This document shows, piece by piece, positions 1 through 8,184 of a DNA stretch of 8,766 nucleotides; the first letter of the stretch is position 1; every line of letters begins with the position of its first letter. Origin of the DNA: Comamonadaceae bacterium (GTDB lineage Bacteria > Pseudomonadota > Gammaproteobacteria > Burkholderiales > Burkholderiaceae); assembly GCA_947377705.1 (NCBI GenBank), contig CANCGU010000107.1, positions 1-8,766 of the forward strand. The letters are read 5' to 3'. Below the pieces are notes generated by a model. It was given only the letters and a program-made list of their open reading frames with translations, was not told the origin of the DNA and ran no database searches. The translations under genes and the position numbers were made by a program.

Positions 1-2327
1 TCGCTGCAGGCGGCGCGCATCAGCACACCTTGACGGGCAGGGCCTTCTGTCGGCGAGTCACTGAACGGCACGCAGCTGGCAAATTCAAACTGCACCATGC
101 GCGTACGCAGGTTTTGCAGAATGGTTTGTGCTTTGTGCTCGGGCAGCCATGCCACGGCCAGCAAGGTCCAAGGTAATTCGGCCTTGAGCACTTTGACAGC
201 GGCGTGTTTCAGCTCTGGTTGCTTGGAGGTAGGGCAATACGCGGACGTGGTGATGGCATTCACCCCCGCCAATGGTTTGTTCTGGTGGTCACGCCCGCTC
301 AAAAAGGCGGCGCCCCAATGCATGGCGATGAAGGCTTGGTTCACGGCGAGGTCGGCACTGGCTTGGGCAGGTAACACGATAGAGCCACGCTTGCTGGTGA
401 CGTGCACCAAGGTGCCTTCGTCAAAACCCAAACGTGCCATGTCGTCGGGGTGCAGTTGCACCACAGGTTCGGGCACATGGCCAAACAGTTTGCCGACCAA
501 GCCTGTGCGTGTCATGCCATGCCACTGGTCACGCAAACGGCCTGTGTTGAGCGAAAACGGGAAACGCGATTCACGCACTTCGGCGGTAGGCACATAGGGC
601 AGTGCCGCAAATTTGGCATGCCCATTTGCCGTGGCAAATACCCCGTCTTCATACAAACGCGCTTGGCCATGCGTGGCACCTTCGCGCATGGGCCATTGCT
701 CTGGGCTTTGGTCTAAATGGGGGTAGCTCAAGCCAGTGATGTCGAGGTCACGGCCACGGGTAGATTCGCGGTGCTCCATCCAAATTTCTTCGGGTGAGGC
801 GTAGGCCATGCGCAGGCCGTTTTTGTTGGTGGCCATGCCGGGTTCTTGTGCCAAACGTTTGGCCAGATCTACTACGATTTGCCAATCGTGTCGTGCATGG
901 CCCGGTGCGGGGATAGCGGCATGCACCCGGGTGATGCGGCGCTCGCTGTTGGTGACCGTGCCTTCTTTTTCGCCCCAGGTGGTGGCGGGCAGCAGCAGGT
1001 CGGCGAAGTCGCAGGTCTCAGCGGTGGCGAAAGCTTCTTGCACCACCACAAACTCGGCGCGTTCTAGGGCCCGGCGCACGGTGCTTTGGTTAGGCATGGA
1101 TTGCGCGGGGTTGGTGCACGCAATCCACAGCGCTTTGATTTCACCCTCGGCGGCGGCTTCAAACATTTCGACGGCGGTCTTCCCGGGTTTGGCGGGCACA
1201 TCGTCAATGCCCCACAAGCTCGCGACTTCGGCGCGGTGTTCAGGCTTGGCCATGTCGCGGTGCGCGCTGATGAGGTTGGCCAAACCGCCCACTTCGCGAC
1301 CGCCCATGGCGTTGGGTTGACCGGTGAGCGAGAAGGGGCCTGCGCCGAGTTTGCCAATGTGGGCGGTCGCCAAATGCAGGTTGATGAGCGAGGCGTTTTT
1401 GGCGGTGCCGCTGCTCGATTGGTTCAAGCCTTGGCAATACAAACTGAGCGTGGCTTTGGAGGTGGCAAACCAACGCGTGGCTTGCAGCAGTTGCTCGGGG
1501 GTGATGCCGCACACCTCGTGCACATGCGCGGGCGTGTAGTCGGTCACCAACCTTTGCAGTGCGTCAAAGCCGTCGGTGTGCGCAGCAATGTAGGTGTGGT
1601 CCACCCAGCCCTCGGTCAGCATGACGTGCAACATGCCATGAAACAGCGCGACATCGGTGCCCGGTTGCAATGGCAAATGCAGGTCGGCACTGCTGGCCGT
1701 GTCGGTACGGCGGGGGTCGGCCACGATGATTTTGAGGTCGGGGTTTTTCGCGCGTGCGTCTTCGATGCGTCTGAACAAAATGGGGTGTGCATACGCCGCG
1801 TTGCTGCCCGCGATGAACAAGCAGTCGGCATGCATCACATCGTCGTAGCACGCGGGCGGTGCATCGGCACCGAGGGTGAGCTTGTAGCCAGCCACGGCGC
1901 TGCTCATGCACAGGCGCGAGTTGGTGTCGATGTTGTTGGTGCCCAGCAATCCTTTGACCAGCTTGTTGAACACGTAATAGTCTTCGGTCAGCAACTGGCC
2001 CGACACATAAAAACCAATGGCTTCTGCGCCATGCGCACGCACGATGCTGGCCAAGGTGTGGCTGGCCATTTGCATGGCGCTGTCCCAGGCCACAGGTTGC
2101 AAGCTGCCACCACGCACCAAGCGGCGCATGGGTTGTAGCAAACGTGTTTGCGCAGCCATCGCGGGACTGGCTGTGAGGTGCAGCGTGGAACCTTTGCTGC
2201 ACAAACGCCCCAAGTTGGCAGGGTGGGCAGGGTCGCCGCGCACGCCTGTGATGTGACCCGCGTTCGATGAAATGATGACACCACAGCCCACGCCACAGTA
2301 AGGACAGGTCGAACGCGTTTCTTTCAT
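1..2327 (-). CDS. nasA: Assimilatory nitrate reductase catalytic subunit NasA (3' end outside window)
   Basis: Molybdopterin oxidoreductase that reduces nitrate to nitrite in the cytoplasm; the first reduction of the pathway. Translating the complement from the ATG at 2327-2325 gives 775 uninterrupted codons running off the left edge, so the C-terminus is missing. An N-terminal [4Fe-4S] site is visible as C8-x2-C11-x3-C15-x27-C43 (start of it: TCPYCGVGCG). C140, in NSRLCMSS, sits where NapA/NasA-type enzymes have the Mo-ligating cysteine. The molybdopterin dinucleotide-binding domain covers about residues 589-710 (begins FSLNTGRLRDQWHG). There is no signal peptide, which separates it from periplasmic NapA. 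Residues 710-775 resemble the linker that in many proteobacterial NasA proteins leads to a C-terminal BFD-type [2Fe-2S] domain; whether that domain exists here cannot be seen. The gene starts 23 bases after the nirD stop and has no strong Shine-Dalgarno sequence, so translation may depend on coupling to nirD. Intact over the visible part. Confidence 0.95.
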   Translation of the reverse strand, partial: MKETRSTCPYCGVGCGVIISSNAGHITGVRGDPAHPANLGRLCSKGSTLHLTASPAMAAQTRLLQPMRRLVRGGSLQPVAWDSAMQMASHTLASIVRAHGAEAIGFYVSGQLLTEDYYVFNKLVKGLLGTNNIDTNSRLCMSSAVAGYKLTLGADAPPACYDDVMHADCLFIAGSNAAYAHPILFRRIEDARAKNPDLKIIVADPRRTDTASSADLHLPLQPGTDVALFHGMLHVMLTEGWVDHTYIAAHTDGFDALQRLVTDYTPAHVHEVCGITPEQLLQATRWFATSKATLSLYCQGLNQSSSGTAKNASLINLHLATAHIGKLGAGPFSLTGQPNAMGGREVGGLANLISAHRDMAKPEHRAEVASLWGIDDVPAKPGKTAVEMFEAAAEGEIKALWIACTNPAQSMPNQSTVRRALERAEFVVVQEAFATAETCDFADLLLPATTWGEKEGTVTNSERRITRVHAAIPAPGHARHDWQIVVDLAKRLAQEPGMATNKNGLRMAYASPEEIWMEHRESTRGRDLDITGLSYPHLDQSPEQWPMREGATHGQARLYEDGVFATANGHAKFAALPYVPTAEVRESRFPFSLNTGRLRDQWHGMTRTGLVGKLFGHVPEPVVQLHPDDMARLGFDEGTLVHVTSKRGSIVLPAQASADLAVNQAFIAMHWGAAFLSGRDHQNKPLAGVNAITTSAYCPTSKQPELKHAAVKVLKAELPWTLLAVAWLPEHKAQTILQNLRTRMVQFEFASCVPFSDSPTEGPARQGVLMRAACS

Positions 2328-2350
2328 GACAGCGGCTCTGTGTGACGCGC

Positions 2351-2704
2351 TTAAGCGGCGGTGGTGTCGTCAACGGCGAGCGTGTTCAACTCTTGCAAGT
2401 CAAGCGCCACCTCGCCGTTTTCTACACGCACAGCAAAGCGGGTGGTGCAGCCTTCATCAGGCGCGTGAGCGCAGCCGTCAACCAGCCCAATGTGCCAGTT
2501 GTGCAGCGGGCACACCACGGTTTCACCAAACACCAAGCCTTGGCTCAAGGGGCCGCGTTTGTGCGGGCACTGGTCCAGCAGGGCAAACACTTTGTCTTCG
2601 GCGTTGCGAAACACCGCCACTTCGACGCCCTTGTCGCGCTGCACGCGACGTGCGCCCAGCACGGGGATGTCGTCAACTTTGCAAATGACTTTCCATTCGG
2701 TCAT
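2351..2704 (-). CDS. nirD: Nitrite reductase small subunit NirD (Rieske-type)
   Basis: Small subunit of the cytoplasmic NAD(P)H-dependent assimilatory nitrite reductase, partner of NirB. It has 117 residues, the usual size for the family. It opens MTEWKVICKVDDIP, typical of NirD, and folds as a Rieske-like beta domain. A full Rieske ligand set is visible: C46-P-H48 and C65-P-L-H68. From memory, E. coli NirD lacks these ligands, so this version resembles the Rieske-bearing NirD/NasE type and probably carries a [2Fe-2S] cluster. The start is supported by AAGGA (2713-2717) eight bases upstream of the ATG; this Shine-Dalgarno overlaps the nirB stop codon, giving an 11-base intergenic gap and tight coupling. 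nasA follows 23 bases after its stop. Confidence 0.95.
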   Translation of the reverse strand: MTEWKVICKVDDIPVLGARRVQRDKGVEVAVFRNAEDKVFALLDQCPHKRGPLSQGLVFGETVVCPLHNWHIGLVDGCAHAPDEGCTTRFAVRVENGEVALDLQELNTLAVDDTTAA

Positions 2705-2715
2705 GGTGTGTGTCC

Positions 2716-5187
2716 TTAAACGGTGATAGCTTCAAACTGGCGTGTGTCGACTTGCGCTTTGTCGAACTCAAACCATGGGTCGGGTTCGCCGTCGAGTGCA
2801 AATTGCAAACGTGCCCACAAAGCTTTGCGGCCTACCTCGTCGTCCAAGATTTTTTTCTTCACGTAGTCCATGCCCACGCGGTTCACGTAGTGCACGGTGC
2901 GCTCCAAGTACCAACCTTCTTCGCGGTAGAGCTGCATGAAGGCGCCGGTGTACTCCATCACTTCTTCGGAGGTTTTGACCTTCACAAAGAACTCGGCCAC
3001 TTCGGTTTTGATGCCGCCGTTGCCTGCGATGTACATCTCCCAGCCGCTGTCCACGCCGATGATGCCCACGTCTTTGATACCTGCTTCTGCGCAGTTGCGC
3101 GGGCAGCCCGATACGGCAAACTTCACCTTGTGTGGTGCATACATGCGCCACATGGCTTTCTCAAGGTCTTTGCCCATTTGCGTGCTGTCTTGTGTGCCCA
3201 TGCGGCACCACTCGCTGCCCACACAGGTTTTGACGGTGCGCAAAGCTTTGGCGTAGGCGTGGCCGCACGGCATGCCAATGTCTTTCCACACATTCACAAG
3301 GTCTTCTTTTTTCACACCGAGCAAGTCAATGCGCTGACCGCCCGTGACCTTGACGGTGGGGATGTTGTACTTGTCCACCACATCCGCAATGCGGCGAAGC
3401 TCGTCTGCGGTGGTCTCGCCACCCCACATGCGTGGGATGACGCTGTAGGTGCCATCTTTTTGGATGTTGGCGTGGCTGCGCTCGTTGATGAGGCGGCTTT
3501 GTGGGTCGTCCAAGGCTTCTTTGGGCCAGCTGCTCATGCGGTAATAGTTGATGGCAGGGCGGCAGGTGGCGCAGCCTGTGGCTTTGGCGTCCGCACTCGG
3601 TTTTTTCCACGCTAAAAATTCAAACACTGCGTCGTTGGTCAACAGCTTGTGGTCACGAATCGCGTCGCGCACTTCTTGGTGGCTGTGGTCGGTGCAGCCG
3701 CAGATGGCTTTTTTCTTTGGTGTGGCCGAGTAGTCGCCGCCGGCAGTGAACATCAAAATTTGTTCGACCAAGCCTGTGCATGAACCGCACGAGGCGCTGG
3801 CCTTGGTGTGCTTGCGCACCTCGTCCAAGGTGAACAAGCCTTTGTCTTTGATCGCCTTGCAAATCGCGCCTTTTTTCACGCCGTTGCAGCCGCACACCTC
3901 GGCATCGTCGGGCATGCTGGCGGCTTTGCTGTGGCCTTCGTGGCCCACGTCACCAATGTTGGATTCACCAAACATCAACTTTTCGCGGATGTCGGCCACG
4001 CTGCGGCCATCGCGCAGCAGCTTGAAGTACCAGCTGCCGTCCACCGTGTCGCCATACAAACACGCACCCACCAATTGGTCGTTGCGGATGACGAGCTTTT
4101 TGTACACGCCTTCGTGCGGGTCGCTCAACACAATCTCTTCGGTGCTGCCATCGTTGCTGCCCATGAAGTCGCCCGCGCTGAACAAATCAATGCCGGTGAC
4201 TTTGAGTTTGGTCGAGGTGAGCGAGCCGGTGTAGCGGCCAATGCCGAACTCGGCTAAATGGTTGGCCAGCACTTTGCCTTGTTCAAACAAAGGCGCCACC
4301 AAACCATACGCAATGCCACGATGGGCCGCGCATTCGCCCACGGCGTAGATGCGTGGGTCGGTCACGGTCTGCAGCGTGTCGCTGACCACAATGCCGCGCT
4401 CGCAATGCAGATGCATTTTTTCGGCCAGCGCCGTGTTGGGGCGAATGCCCACAGCCATCACCACCAACTCGGCTGTGACATGCGTGCCGTCTTTGAACAA
4501 CACCGAGGCTACACGCCCGTTTTTGTCTGCCAGTAATTCTTGGGTATGTGCACCCATGCGGAACTGCATGCCACGCTCTTCGAGCGAGCGTTGCAGCAAG
4601 CCGCCCGCGACTTTGTCGAGCTGACGCTCCATCAACCATTCACCCACATGCACCACGGTCACGCGCATGCCGCGTTTCATCAAACCGTTGGCGGCTTCAA
4701 GGCCGAGCAAGCCGCCGCCAATCACCACGGCGTGTTTGTATTTCGTGGCCGCATCAATCATGGCCTGTGTGTCGGCAATGTCGCGGTAGGCCAACACGCC
4801 CTCCAACTCGCGGCCAGGCACAGGCAGCATGAAAGGGTTGGAGCCGGTGGCCAAAATCAAGCGGTCATACGGTGCGCTTTTGACTTCGCCTGCGGCGTTG
4901 GTGGCGTGCACCACGCGTTTGACGCGGTCCACCTCGGTCACGGTCCAGCTGGTGTGCAGCGTGATGTGGTTGTCGCTGTACCAGTCGCGTGGGTTGAGGA
5001 TGATTTCATCCAAGGTTTGTTCACCCGCTAACACGGGTGACAACAAGATGCGGTTGTAGTTGGGGTGTGGCTCTGAGCCAAAGACCGTGATGTCGTAAAG
5101 GTCTGGCGTGAGCTTGATGAGCTCTTCCAAGGTGCGCACACCGGCCATGCCGTTGCCGACCATCACGAGTTTGAGTTTGGGGGGCAT
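2716..5187 (-). CDS. nirB: Nitrite reductase [NAD(P)H] large subunit NirB
   Basis: Catalytic subunit that reduces nitrite to ammonium with six electrons from NAD(P)H. Numbering from the ATG at 5187 (823 residues): FAD-binding GNGMAG at 11-16; a second dinucleotide-binding GGGLLG at 157-162; a first BFD-like [2Fe-2S] segment with C432, C434, C467 and C470; a second BFD-like segment with C496, C498, C539 and C542; then the nitrite/sulfite reductase half with the sirohaem/[4Fe-4S] cysteines C655-x5-C661 and C695-x3-C699 (SGCPRNC). All expected cofactor sites are present and the frame is intact. Start choice: an in-frame ATG at 5193 directly abuts GAGGAG with no spacer, whereas the ATG at 5187 lies six bases from it, so 5187 (MPPKLKLVMVGNG) is preferred; the alternative adds only Met-Asp. 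nrtD ends at 5198 and its TGA stop overlaps the GAGGAG. nirD follows after 11 bases. Confidence 0.96.
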   Translation of the reverse strand: MPPKLKLVMVGNGMAGVRTLEELIKLTPDLYDITVFGSEPHPNYNRILLSPVLAGEQTLDEIILNPRDWYSDNHITLHTSWTVTEVDRVKRVVHATNAAGEVKSAPYDRLILATGSNPFMLPVPGRELEGVLAYRDIADTQAMIDAATKYKHAVVIGGGLLGLEAANGLMKRGMRVTVVHVGEWLMERQLDKVAGGLLQRSLEERGMQFRMGAHTQELLADKNGRVASVLFKDGTHVTAELVVMAVGIRPNTALAEKMHLHCERGIVVSDTLQTVTDPRIYAVGECAAHRGIAYGLVAPLFEQGKVLANHLAEFGIGRYTGSLTSTKLKVTGIDLFSAGDFMGSNDGSTEEIVLSDPHEGVYKKLVIRNDQLVGACLYGDTVDGSWYFKLLRDGRSVADIREKLMFGESNIGDVGHEGHSKAASMPDDAEVCGCNGVKKGAICKAIKDKGLFTLDEVRKHTKASASCGSCTGLVEQILMFTAGGDYSATPKKKAICGCTDHSHQEVRDAIRDHKLLTNDAVFEFLAWKKPSADAKATGCATCRPAINYYRMSSWPKEALDDPQSRLINERSHANIQKDGTYSVIPRMWGGETTADELRRIADVVDKYNIPTVKVTGGQRIDLLGVKKEDLVNVWKDIGMPCGHAYAKALRTVKTCVGSEWCRMGTQDSTQMGKDLEKAMWRMYAPHKVKFAVSGCPRNCAEAGIKDVGIIGVDSGWEMYIAGNGGIKTEVAEFFVKVKTSEEVMEYTGAFMQLYREEGWYLERTVHYVNRVGMDYVKKKILDDEVGRKALWARLQFALDGEPDPWFEFDKAQVDTRQFEAITV

Positions 5188-5193
5188 ATCCAT

Positions 5194-5199
5194 CTCCTC
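5194..5199 (-). promoter_or_regulatory. Ribosome binding site deciding the nirB start
   Basis: GAGGAG on the minus strand, overlapping the TGA stop of nrtD. It touches the first candidate ATG (5193-5191) with zero spacing but is six bases from the second in-frame ATG (5187-5185). Normal Shine-Dalgarno spacing therefore favours the second ATG. Confidence 0.7.
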
Positions 5200-6031
5200 A
5201 GTGTTTTTCTACATGCGCTTGGCGCGTGTACAAAAAGTCAATCACGGCTTTGCGGTAGTGCAAATAGGCGGGGTCGTCGGCCAGCGTCACGCGGGAGCGG
5301 GGGCGAGGCAAGTCCACATGCAGCACTTCGCCAATGGTGGCGGCGGGACCGTTGGTCATCATCACAATCTTGTCGGACAGCAACACGGCTTCGTCCACAT
5401 CGTGCGTCACCATCACCACGGTGCTTTGCGTGTTGGCCACGATGGCCAGCAACTCGTCTTGCAGCTTAGCGCGGGTCAGGGCGTCCAACGCACCAAAGGG
5501 TTCGTCCATCAACAGCACTTGCGGCTGCATCGCCAAGGCCCGTGCAATGCCCACGCGTTGCTTCATGCCACCCGAGATTTCGCCGGGGCGTTTTTGGGCC
5601 GCATGGCTCAAACCCACCATGTCGAGTGCCGCGTGGGTGCGTGCGGTGAGTTGGGCTTTGTCTTCTTTGGGCTTGCCGTCCACGATGCCGGTTTGGCCGA
5701 ACACGCGTTCCACGCCCAGGTAAACGTTTTCAAAGCAAGTGAGCCAAGGCAAGAGCGAGTGGTTTTGAAACACCACCGCACGCTCGGGGCCGGGGCCTGC
5801 GATTTCGCGATTGGCACAAATCAAGGTGCCTTGCGTTGGGGTGGTCAGGCCTGCAATCAGGTTGAGCAAGGTGGACTTGCCGCAACCCGAGTGGCCGATG
5901 AGGGCGACGAACTCGCCTTTGCCCACGGTCAGGTCGATGTCGCGCAGGGCAGGGAAGTCGCCTTTGGCCGTTTTGAAGGTTTGGGCCACGCCCTGAATTT
6001 GCAAATACTTGGTGGTCAACGATGCGTTCAT
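5198..6031 (-). CDS. nrtD: ABC nitrate transporter ATP-binding protein (NrtD-like)
   Basis: Cytoplasmic ATPase that powers nitrate import with NrtA and NrtB. It has 277 residues. Visible motifs in order: Walker [10 protein letters not shown] (46-54), Q-loop Q89 (VVFQN), signature ISGGMKQR (152-159, the SGGM variant common in nitrate/sulfonate/taurine importers), Walker B VLLMDEP (172-178), D-loop ALD (181-183) and switch histidine H210 (MVTHD). It ends shortly after a C-terminal segment typical of NrtD-size proteins. It lacks the NrtA-like regulatory extension of cyanobacterial NrtC, so a homodimer is likely. The ATG overlaps the nrtB stop in an ATGA arrangement (6028-6031), with AGAGG seven bases upstream, indicating translational coupling. 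Names in use for this gene vary (nrtC, nrtD, nasD); the family and operon position make nitrate, or nitrate and nitrite, the likely substrate. Confidence 0.93.
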   Translation of the reverse strand: MNASLTTKYLQIQGVAQTFKTAKGDFPALRDIDLTVGKGEFVALIGHSGCGKSTLLNLIAGLTTPTQGTLICANREIAGPGPERAVVFQNHSLLPWLTCFENVYLGVERVFGQTGIVDGKPKEDKAQLTARTHAALDMVGLSHAAQKRPGEISGGMKQRVGIARALAMQPQVLLMDEPFGALDALTRAKLQDELLAIVANTQSTVVMVTHDVDEAVLLSDKIVMMTNGPAATIGEVLHVDLPRPRSRVTLADDPAYLHYRKAVIDFLYTRQAHVEKH

Positions 6032-6813
6032 GATTGCACCTCTTCAAAGGTGAATGCGGTGGCGAGTTTGATGAGGGCGTACTCCAACACCAAGCCCACA
6101 ATGCCAATCACGAAGATGGCGATGATGATGTTTTTCACATTCAGGTTGTTCCACTCGTCCCACACCCAAAAGCCAATGCCCACGCCGCCGGTCAGCATCT
6201 CGGCGGCAACGATCACCAACCAAGCGGTGCCAACAGCCAAGCGCACACCCGTCAACATATAAGGCAGCACCGCAGGAAACAAAATCTTGCTAACGATCTT
6301 CCACTCCGAAAGGTTGAGCACGCGGGCTACGTTCATATAGTCTTGCGGCACACGTTGCACGCCCACGGCGGTGTTGATGACCATGGGCCAAATGGAACAA
6401 ATGAAGATGGTCCAAATGGCCGCAGGGTTGGCGCCCTTGAACACCAACAAACCAATGGGCAGCCAAGCCAGGGGCGACACGGGGCGCAACAAGCTGATGA
6501 GCGGGTTGAACATGCGCGACAAAAACTCGAAGCGCCCAATCAAGAAGCCCAAGGGAATGCCTACCAGCGCAGCCAAGCCAAAGCCCAGTGCCACGCGCTT
6601 GAGAGAACTCCACACGTTCCAGCCCACGCCTTGGTCGTTGGGGCCGTTGCTATAGAACGGATTGCTGAACACATCCACGGCTTGCCAGAAGGTGTCGGTG
6701 GGGTTGGGGAAATTGTTGGTGCTGGTGACAGACACCAGCGACCAAATGCCCACCAGCAATGCCAAGCCCATGAAGGGCGGCACCACGCGTGACAACAGGT
6801 GTTTCAAAGTCAT
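6028..6813 (-). CDS. nrtB: ABC nitrate transporter permease (NrtB)
   Basis: Inner-membrane channel subunit of the nitrate ABC importer, 261 residues, binding-protein-dependent transport permease family. Hydrophobic segments are visible at about residues 13-29, 76-94, 113-125, 132-150, 188-205 and 228-250. The cytoplasmic coupling (EAA-type) loop corresponds to about 151-182 ([20 protein letters not shown]), and the segment [18 protein letters not shown] followed by [14 protein letters not shown] is typical of NrtB/SsuC/TauC permeases. The start is supported by AAGGA (6822-6826) eight bases before the ATG. It lies 36 bases after nrtA and overlaps nrtD by four bases. Specificity for nitrate is inferred from NrtA and the reductase genes, not from this sequence alone. 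Confidence 0.93.
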   Translation of the reverse strand: MTLKHLLSRVVPPFMGLALLVGIWSLVSVTSTNNFPNPTDTFWQAVDVFSNPFYSNGPNDQGVGWNVWSSLKRVALGFGLAALVGIPLGFLIGRFEFLSRMFNPLISLLRPVSPLAWLPIGLLVFKGANPAAIWTIFICSIWPMVINTAVGVQRVPQDYMNVARVLNLSEWKIVSKILFPAVLPYMLTGVRLAVGTAWLVIVAAEMLTGGVGIGFWVWDEWNNLNVKNIIIAIFVIGIVGLVLEYALIKLATAFTFEEVQS

Positions 6814-6849
6814 GAGATGTGTCCTTGTGCGAGAGCGTTCGTGAGTGCT

Positions 6850-8094
6850 TTAAGCGTGAACTTTGAAGCTGTCGGCGTATTTCTTCGGGTCTTTGCCGTC
6901 CCAGACCACGCCGTCCATCAATTTGCTGGTGCGCATGTCGCTCTTAGGCACCGGTGTTTTACTGGCAGCAGCGGCTTGTTTGAAGATGTCGATTTGGTTG
7001 ATCTCTTTGGCCACTTTCAAATAGTCAGGGTGGTCTTTGAGCAAGCCCCAACGCTTGTGCTGTGTGAGGAACCACATGCCGTCAGACAGGTAAGGGAAGT
7101 TGGCCGTGCCGTCGTTGAAGAACTTCATGTGGTTGGGGTCGTCCCAGGTTTTGCCCAAACCGTTTTGGTAGCGGCCCAAGATGCGTTGGTTGATCACGTC
7201 CACGCTGGTGTTGACATAGGCTTTGTCGGCGATGGTTTCGGCCATCTTCATTTTGTTTTGCAAGCCCGCATCAATCCACTTGCCCGCTTCCAAAATCGCA
7301 GCGGTCACCGCGCGTGCGGTGTTGGGGTATTTTTTGACGAAGTCGCCCGTGGTGCCCAAGACTTTCTCGGGGTGGTCACGCCAGATGTCTTGTGTGGTGG
7401 TGGCGGTGATGCCAATGCCATCGGCAATCGCGCGGTGGCCCCAAGGCTCGCCCACGCAGTAGCCGTCCATGTTGCCCACGCGCATGTTGGCCACCATTTG
7501 AGGGGGCGGCACGGTGATGACCTTGGCGTCTTTGAGTGGGTTCACGCCCACGCTGGCCAACCAGTAATACAGCCACATGGCGTGTGTGCCAGTGGGGAAG
7601 GTTTGTGCAAAGGTGTATTCGCGCTTGTCGGTGGCCATCAGCTTGGCAAGACTGGCCGCATCGACCGCACCTTTGTCGGCGAGTTTTTTGGACAGCGTGA
7701 TGGCTTGGCCGTTTTGGTTCAAGTTCATCAACACGGCCATGTCTTTCTTAGGACCTGCCGTGCCCATGTGGACGCCGTAAATCAAGCCGTACAAGGCGTG
7801 TGCAAAGTCGAGCTCGCCGTTGACCAATTTGTCGCGCACACCGGCCCAGCTCGACTCTTTGGTAGGGATGATCTTGACGCCGTATTTTTTGTCGATGCCC
7901 AGTACCGATGCCATGACCACGCTGGCGCAGTCGGTGAGGGGGATGAAGCCAATCTTGACTTCTTCTTTCTCCGGCTTGTCTGAGCCTTGGGCATACACCG
8001 CGGCACGCAAGGCCGGTGCGATGGTGAGTGCGCCGGCGGTGGCAGCTTGCAAAACGTTGCGGCGGCTCATGGGGGTCTCCAAAAGATCGGTCAT
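6850..8094 (-). CDS. nrtA: Nitrate ABC transporter substrate-binding protein (NrtA) with Tat-like signal
   Basis: Periplasmic nitrate-binding protein of the NrtA/CmpA family, 414 residues from the chosen start. The N-terminus carries a twin-arginine-like signal: SRRNVLQ at residues 10-16, a hydrophobic stretch ATAGALTIAPAL (18-29), and a likely cleavage after VYA (33-35). The mature part begins with a lysine/glutamate-rich stretch and then IGFIPLTDCASVVMAS; GYCVGEPWGHRA further on is typical of NrtA/CmpA proteins. Start choice: the ATG at 8094 has AAGGAG (8102-8107) seven bases upstream, and starting here leaves the Tat motif near the N-terminus. An upstream in-frame GTG at 8148 would lie inside the attenuator hairpin and add 18 unlikely residues. 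It is the first gene of the nrt-nir-nas unit, behind the leader at 8095-8208; nrtB follows after 36 bases. A cytoplasmic NasS sensor belongs to the same family but would lack the signal peptide. Confidence 0.95.
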   Translation of the reverse strand: MTDLLETPMSRRNVLQAATAGALTIAPALRAAVYAQGSDKPEKEEVKIGFIPLTDCASVVMASVLGIDKKYGVKIIPTKESSWAGVRDKLVNGELDFAHALYGLIYGVHMGTAGPKKDMAVLMNLNQNGQAITLSKKLADKGAVDAASLAKLMATDKREYTFAQTFPTGTHAMWLYYWLASVGVNPLKDAKVITVPPPQMVANMRVGNMDGYCVGEPWGHRAIADGIGITATTTQDIWRDHPEKVLGTTGDFVKKYPNTARAVTAAILEAGKWIDAGLQNKMKMAETIADKAYVNTSVDVINQRILGRYQNGLGKTWDDPNHMKFFNDGTANFPYLSDGMWFLTQHKRWGLLKDHPDYLKVAKEINQIDIFKQAAAASKTPVPKSDMRTSKLMDGVVWDGKDPKKYADSFKVHA

Positions 8095-8101
8095 GACATC
8101 A

Positions 8102-8107
8102 CTCCTT
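8102..8107 (-). promoter_or_regulatory. Ribosome binding site of nrtA
   Basis: AAGGAG on the minus strand, seven bases before the ATG at 8094. It fixes the nrtA start downstream of the leader hairpins. It lies outside both hairpins, so the leader is more likely to control transcription elongation than to mask translation. Confidence 0.8.
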
Positions 8108-8110
8108 AAT

Positions 8111-8184
8111 AAAAAACTGGGCAGAAACGACAAAGGCGTCCTCACCACATGCGCCTGAGGTGCATGGGTGGGGACGCCTTTGTC
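8111..8184 (-). terminator. Leader attenuator (conditional intrinsic terminator) ahead of nrtA
   Basis: In the nrtA leader transcript a 13-base-pair perfect stem forms between GACAAAGGCGTCC (8184-8172) and GGACGCCTTTGTC (8141-8129). The stem continues inwards imperfectly: CATGC (8166-8162) pairs with GCATG (8152-8148), with CACC/GGTG pairing, one mismatch and one bulge between. A modest U-rich stretch (8127-8123) follows directly, and a run of six U (8116-8111) lies about 12 bases after the stem. The 5' arm contains the whole loop and 3' arm of the second ANTAR hairpin, so the two folds exclude each other, as expected of an attenuator relieved by NasT. The split U-tract makes its strength uncertain. 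Confidence 0.75.

Noticed and set aside
1086..2138. Long open frame on the plus strand (350 codons), opposite nasA
   Set aside because: It is antisense to nasA, which carries clear cofactor motifs. The translation is rich in His, Gly, Ala and Val without recognisable domains, as expected of the shadow of a G+C-rich gene.
2710..3615. Plus-strand open frame (301 codons) opposite nirB
   Set aside because: Antisense shadow of the sirohaem half of nirB; no domain, and no ribosome binding site convincing enough to outweigh the opposite strand.
5108..6262. Plus-strand open frame (384 codons) opposite nrtD and nrtB
   Set aside because: It covers the whole ATPase gene in antisense, crosses three real genes and shows only low-complexity His/Gln/Gly-rich sequence.
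6799..7983. Plus-strand open frame (394 codons) opposite nrtA
   Set aside because: Antisense shadow of nrtA; composition biased to Val, His, Phe and Ala, with no motif.
8092..8148. Upstream GTG start adding 18 residues to NrtA
   Set aside because: The codon lies inside the attenuator hairpin, has no suitable Shine-Dalgarno sequence, and would push the Tat motif away from the N-terminus. The ATG at 8094 has AAGGAG at proper spacing.
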